Assembly: GCA_903953145.1 (NCBI GenBank)
Contig: CAJBIL010000031.1
Location: 1 to 7,725 of the forward strand
Direction of reading: 5' to 3'
Origin: an uncultured beta proteobacterium
Lineage (GTDB): Bacteria > Pseudomonadota > Gammaproteobacteria > Burkholderiales > Rhodocyclaceae
Length of the DNA stretch: 7,725 nt
The notes below the pieces were generated by a model. That model was not told the origin of the DNA. It saw only the letters and a program-made list of their open reading frames with translations, and did not search any database. The translations under genes and the position numbers were made by a program. Positions 5,982-7,725 of the stretch are shown piece by piece; position 1 is the first letter of the stretch, and every line of letters starts with the position of its first letter.

Positions 5982-5996
5982 GAGCGACCACCAAAA

Positions 5997-7013
5997 TCAG
6001 TTCTTGGTCTGGTCGACGAGTTTATTTTTCTTAATCCACGGCATCATGTCACGCAGCTTAGCGCCAACAATCTCGATCTGGTGTTCGGCGTTCAAACGAC
6101 GACGTGCAGTCATTGAAGGGTAGTTGGTCTTACCTTCCTGAATGAACATCTTGGCGTACTCACCGTTCTGGATCCGCTTGAGTGCGGCACGCATAGCGTA
6201 GCGCGACTCTTCGTTGATGATTTCCGGACCGGTCACGTACTCGCCATATTCGGCGTTATTCGAGATCGAGTAGTTCATGTTAGCAATGCCGCCTTCGTAC
6301 ATCAGGTCGACGATCAGTTTGAGTTCATGGAGACACTCGAAGTAAGCCATTTCTGGCGCGTAGCCGGCTTCGGTCAGGGTTTCAAAGCCCATCTTGACCA
6401 GTTCGACGGCACCGCCGCAAAGTACGGCCTGTTCGCCGAACAGATCGGTTTCGGTTTCTTCGCGGAAGTTGGTCTCGATCACGCCACCCTTGGTACCGCC
6501 ATTGGCCGCAGCGTAAGACAGAGCGATATCCTTGGCTTTTCCCGACTTGTCCTGATGCACGGCGATCAGCGACGGCACGCCGCCACCCTTCAGGTACTCG
6601 GAACGGACGGTGTGACCGGGGCCCTTCGGCGCAACCATGATGACATCAATATCGTCACGCGGGATGACCTGGTTGTAATGCACGTTGAAGCCGTGCGCAA
6701 AAGCCAGTGCAGCGCCTTTTTTCATGTTCGGCGCAACTTCTTCGTTATAGACCTGCGGAATGTTTTCATCCGGCAGCAGGATCATGACGACGTCAGCGCC
6801 CTTGACTGCCTTGGCAATTTCTTCGACCTTGAGACCGGCTTTCTCGGCCTTGCTCCAAGAAGCGCCGCCCTTGCGCAGACCAACCGTAACCTTGACACCG
6901 GAGTCGTTCAGGTTCTGTGCGTGCGCGTGGCCCTGTGAGCCGTAACCAACGATGGTGACTTTTTTGCCCTTGATCAGGGAGAGGTCAGCGTCCTTGTCGT
7001 AATAAACTTTCAT
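5997..7013 (-). CDS. ilvC: Ketol-acid reductoisomerase (NADP+), class I
   Basis: IlvC isomerises and reduces 2-acetolactate or 2-aceto-2-hydroxybutyrate, using Mg2+ and NADPH, to the dihydroxy acids of the valine/leucine and isoleucine routes. The product of 338 residues is the exact usual length of class I. The Rossmann motif GYGSQGHAHAQN begins at residue 24, and the beta2-alphaB loop GLRKGGASW (Arg47, Ser52) suits NADPH. The knotted C-terminal domain has Asp190 and Glu194 in ETDLFGEQ, Glu226 and Glu230 in ECLHELKL, and Ser251. His107 and Lys130 are present too. The frame opens at 7031, but the ATG at 7013 gives the conserved MKVYYDKDADLS start and has AAAGGA (7024-7019) 5 bases upstream. 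It follows ilvN after 39 bases and is almost certainly cotranscribed with ilvBN. Confidence 0.99.
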   Translation of the reverse strand: MKVYYDKDADLSLIKGKKVTIVGYGSQGHAHAQNLNDSGVKVTVGLRKGGASWSKAEKAGLKVEEIAKAVKGADVVMILLPDENIPQVYNEEVAPNMKKGAALAFAHGFNVHYNQVIPRDDIDVIMVAPKGPGHTVRSEYLKGGGVPSLIAVHQDKSGKAKDIALSYAAANGGTKGGVIETNFREETETDLFGEQAVLCGGAVELVKMGFETLTEAGYAPEMAYFECLHELKLIVDLMYEGGIANMNYSISNNAEYGEYVTGPEIINEESRYAMRAALKRIQNGEYAKMFIQEGKTNYPSMTARRRLNAEHQIEIVGAKLRDMMPWIKKNKLVDQTKN

Positions 7014-7018
7014 GGAAT

Positions 7019-7024
7019 TCCTTT
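7019..7024 (-). promoter_or_regulatory. Ribosome binding site that decides the ilvC start
   Basis: The minus strand reads AAAGGA, then 5 bases, then the ATG at 7013. It is downstream of the alternative ATG at 7031, so it excludes the six-residue extension MYERNS. Confidence 0.7.
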
Positions 7025-7052
7025 CGTACAAATTTGTTTTAAGAACGGTCTA

Positions 7053-7544
7053 TTAAACTTTGAGAATACGGTCGCCACGGCCAATGCCGCTAACGCCGGT
7101 TCGAACAGTTTCCAGAATCAGCCCCGCATCAATTGCCTGGATAAAGGCATCGAGCTTGGCACAGGTTCCGGTCAGTTCGATTACGTAGGTCGACTCGGTT
7201 ACGTCAATGATGCGACCACGGAAGATATCCGCCAAACGCTTGACCTCTTCACGGTCTTTGCCCGTTGAACGAACTTTGATCAGCATCAGTTCACGCTCAA
7301 TGTGCGCAGCTTCAGACAAATCGACAACCTTGATGACGTCGATCAACTTGTTCAACTGTTTGGTAATCTGCTCGATCACCTCATCGGAACCCGAGGTTAC
7401 GATAGTCAAGCGCGATAAAGAAAGATCCTCGGTAGGCGCTACAGTAAGCGTCTCGATGTTATAGCCACGCGCCGAGAACAAGCCGGCCACTCGCGAAAGG
7501 GCGCCGGATTCGTTTTCCAGCAGAATCGAAATAATATGTCGCAT
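7053..7544 (-). CDS. ilvN: Acetolactate synthase small (regulatory) subunit
   Basis: This is the regulatory subunit of acetohydroxyacid synthase; it activates the catalytic subunit and confers feedback inhibition by valine. The 163 residues are the usual length of the IlvH/IlvN type that follows a single ilvB/ilvI in betaproteobacteria. The N-terminal ACT domain (about 2-78) shows MRHIISILLENESGALSRVAGLFSARGYNI, with the Gly-Ala-Leu loop that binds the effector amino acid. The C-terminal domain (about 84-160) contains RELMLIKV, FRGRIIDVT and ETVRTGVSGIGRGDRIL. Its ribosome binding site AAGGGG (7557-7552) overlaps the ilvB stop TAA and is 7 bases from the ATG, and only 11 bases separate the two reading frames, so the subunits are probably coupled in translation. 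The symbol ilvH is equally used. Confidence 0.98.
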   Translation of the reverse strand: MRHIISILLENESGALSRVAGLFSARGYNIETLTVAPTEDLSLSRLTIVTSGSDEVIEQITKQLNKLIDVIKVVDLSEAAHIERELMLIKVRSTGKDREEVKRLADIFRGRIIDVTESTYVIELTGTCAKLDAFIQAIDAGLILETVRTGVSGIGRGDRILKV

Positions 7545-7555
7545 CTTGTCGCCCC

Positions 7556-7725
7556 TTACAGATCTTCGGCCAGAATCATCTCGGACAATCCCTTGCCCGC
7601 AGCCACCATCGGGAAGACGTTGGCTTTCTGATCGGTCAGGAAGTCAAGGAAAACGCATTCATCCTTGTGGTCAACGAAGGCTTTCTTGAGCGCTGCTTCG
7701 ACGTCTTCCGGCTTTTCAATACGAA
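7556..7725 (-). CDS. ilvB: Acetolactate synthase large (catalytic) subunit, C-terminal end only
   Basis: Only the last 56 codons, the stop TAA (7558-7556) and two bases of a further codon are in the window; the gene continues past the right edge. The translation includes RIEKPEDVEAALKKAF, then CVFLDFLTDQKANVFPMVAAGKGLSEMIL and ends AEDL. This is the C-terminal end of the thiamine diphosphate domain of acetohydroxyacid synthase, with the VFPM(V)AAGKG element characteristic of the family. The full enzyme joins two pyruvates, or pyruvate and 2-oxobutyrate. It is immediately followed by its regulatory subunit gene ilvN. The choice between the names ilvB and ilvI is a matter of convention here. 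Confidence 0.95.
   Translation of the reverse strand, partial: RIEKPEDVEAALKKAFVDHKDECVFLDFLTDQKANVFPMVAAGKGLSEMILAEDL

Noticed and set aside
6327..6938. 203-codon open frame on the plus strand opposite ilvC
   Set aside because: It lies fully antisense to a highly conserved gene with all catalytic residues, and its translation shows no recognisable domain; it is a codon-bias shadow.
7014..7031. Six-residue N-terminal extension of IlvC (MYERNS)
   Set aside because: The ribosome binding site lies between that ATG and the one at 7013, and the family begins at MKVYYDKDADLS with a standard 338 residues.
7028..7037. 10-bp palindrome ACAAATTTGT between ilvN and ilvC as an operator
   Set aside because: It is a single short AT-rich palindrome inside an operon gap, with no promoter nearby; at this length it is easily chance.

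Overview
The window is a conserved chromosomal stretch, most likely from a betaproteobacterium. The product sequences and the gene order ilvB-ilvN-ilvC-psd-pssA-leuA, with phospholipid genes embedded among branched-chain amino acid genes, are typical of that class. Rhodocyclales or Nitrosomonadales would fit, but I cannot resolve the genus by eye. GC content looks moderate and codon use looks uniform. I see no phage, transposase, CRISPR, tRNA or rRNA, and nothing that looks horizontally acquired.

Layout from left to right. Positions 1-1414 (minus strand) hold the ribosome/tRNA modification operon rpsP-rimM-trmD. It reads right to left, is driven from a good extended -10 promoter near 1449-1479, and trmD runs off the left edge. 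Positions 1510-2364 (minus) encode a YihY-family six-helix membrane protein. Divergent from it, 2417-2761 (plus) encodes a small four-helix DUF2069 membrane protein, the only plus-strand gene. Its end overlaps the end of leuA by 23 bases, tail to tail. Positions 2739-7725 (minus) hold ilvB (3' end only), ilvN, ilvC, psd, pssA and leuA, read right to left.

How the genes work together. IlvB/IlvN (acetohydroxyacid synthase) and IlvC (ketol-acid reductoisomerase) make the common precursors of valine, isoleucine and leucine. LeuA diverts 2-oxoisovalerate into leucine. PssA makes phosphatidylserine and Psd decarboxylates it to phosphatidylethanolamine, so psd-pssA form a complete two-step membrane-lipid module. 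RpsP, RimM and TrmD serve the 30S subunit and tRNA m1G37.

No stretch above 300 bases lacks a gene. The two largest gaps are 5860-5996 (between ilvC and psd) and 4302-4432 (between pssA and leuA). The first is packed with interlocking inverted repeats and is the most interesting non-coding feature. The second holds a leuA leader hairpin and a tiny coupled ORF. I did not find a convincing new biological system; the findings are mostly about start sites, overlaps and RNA structure.
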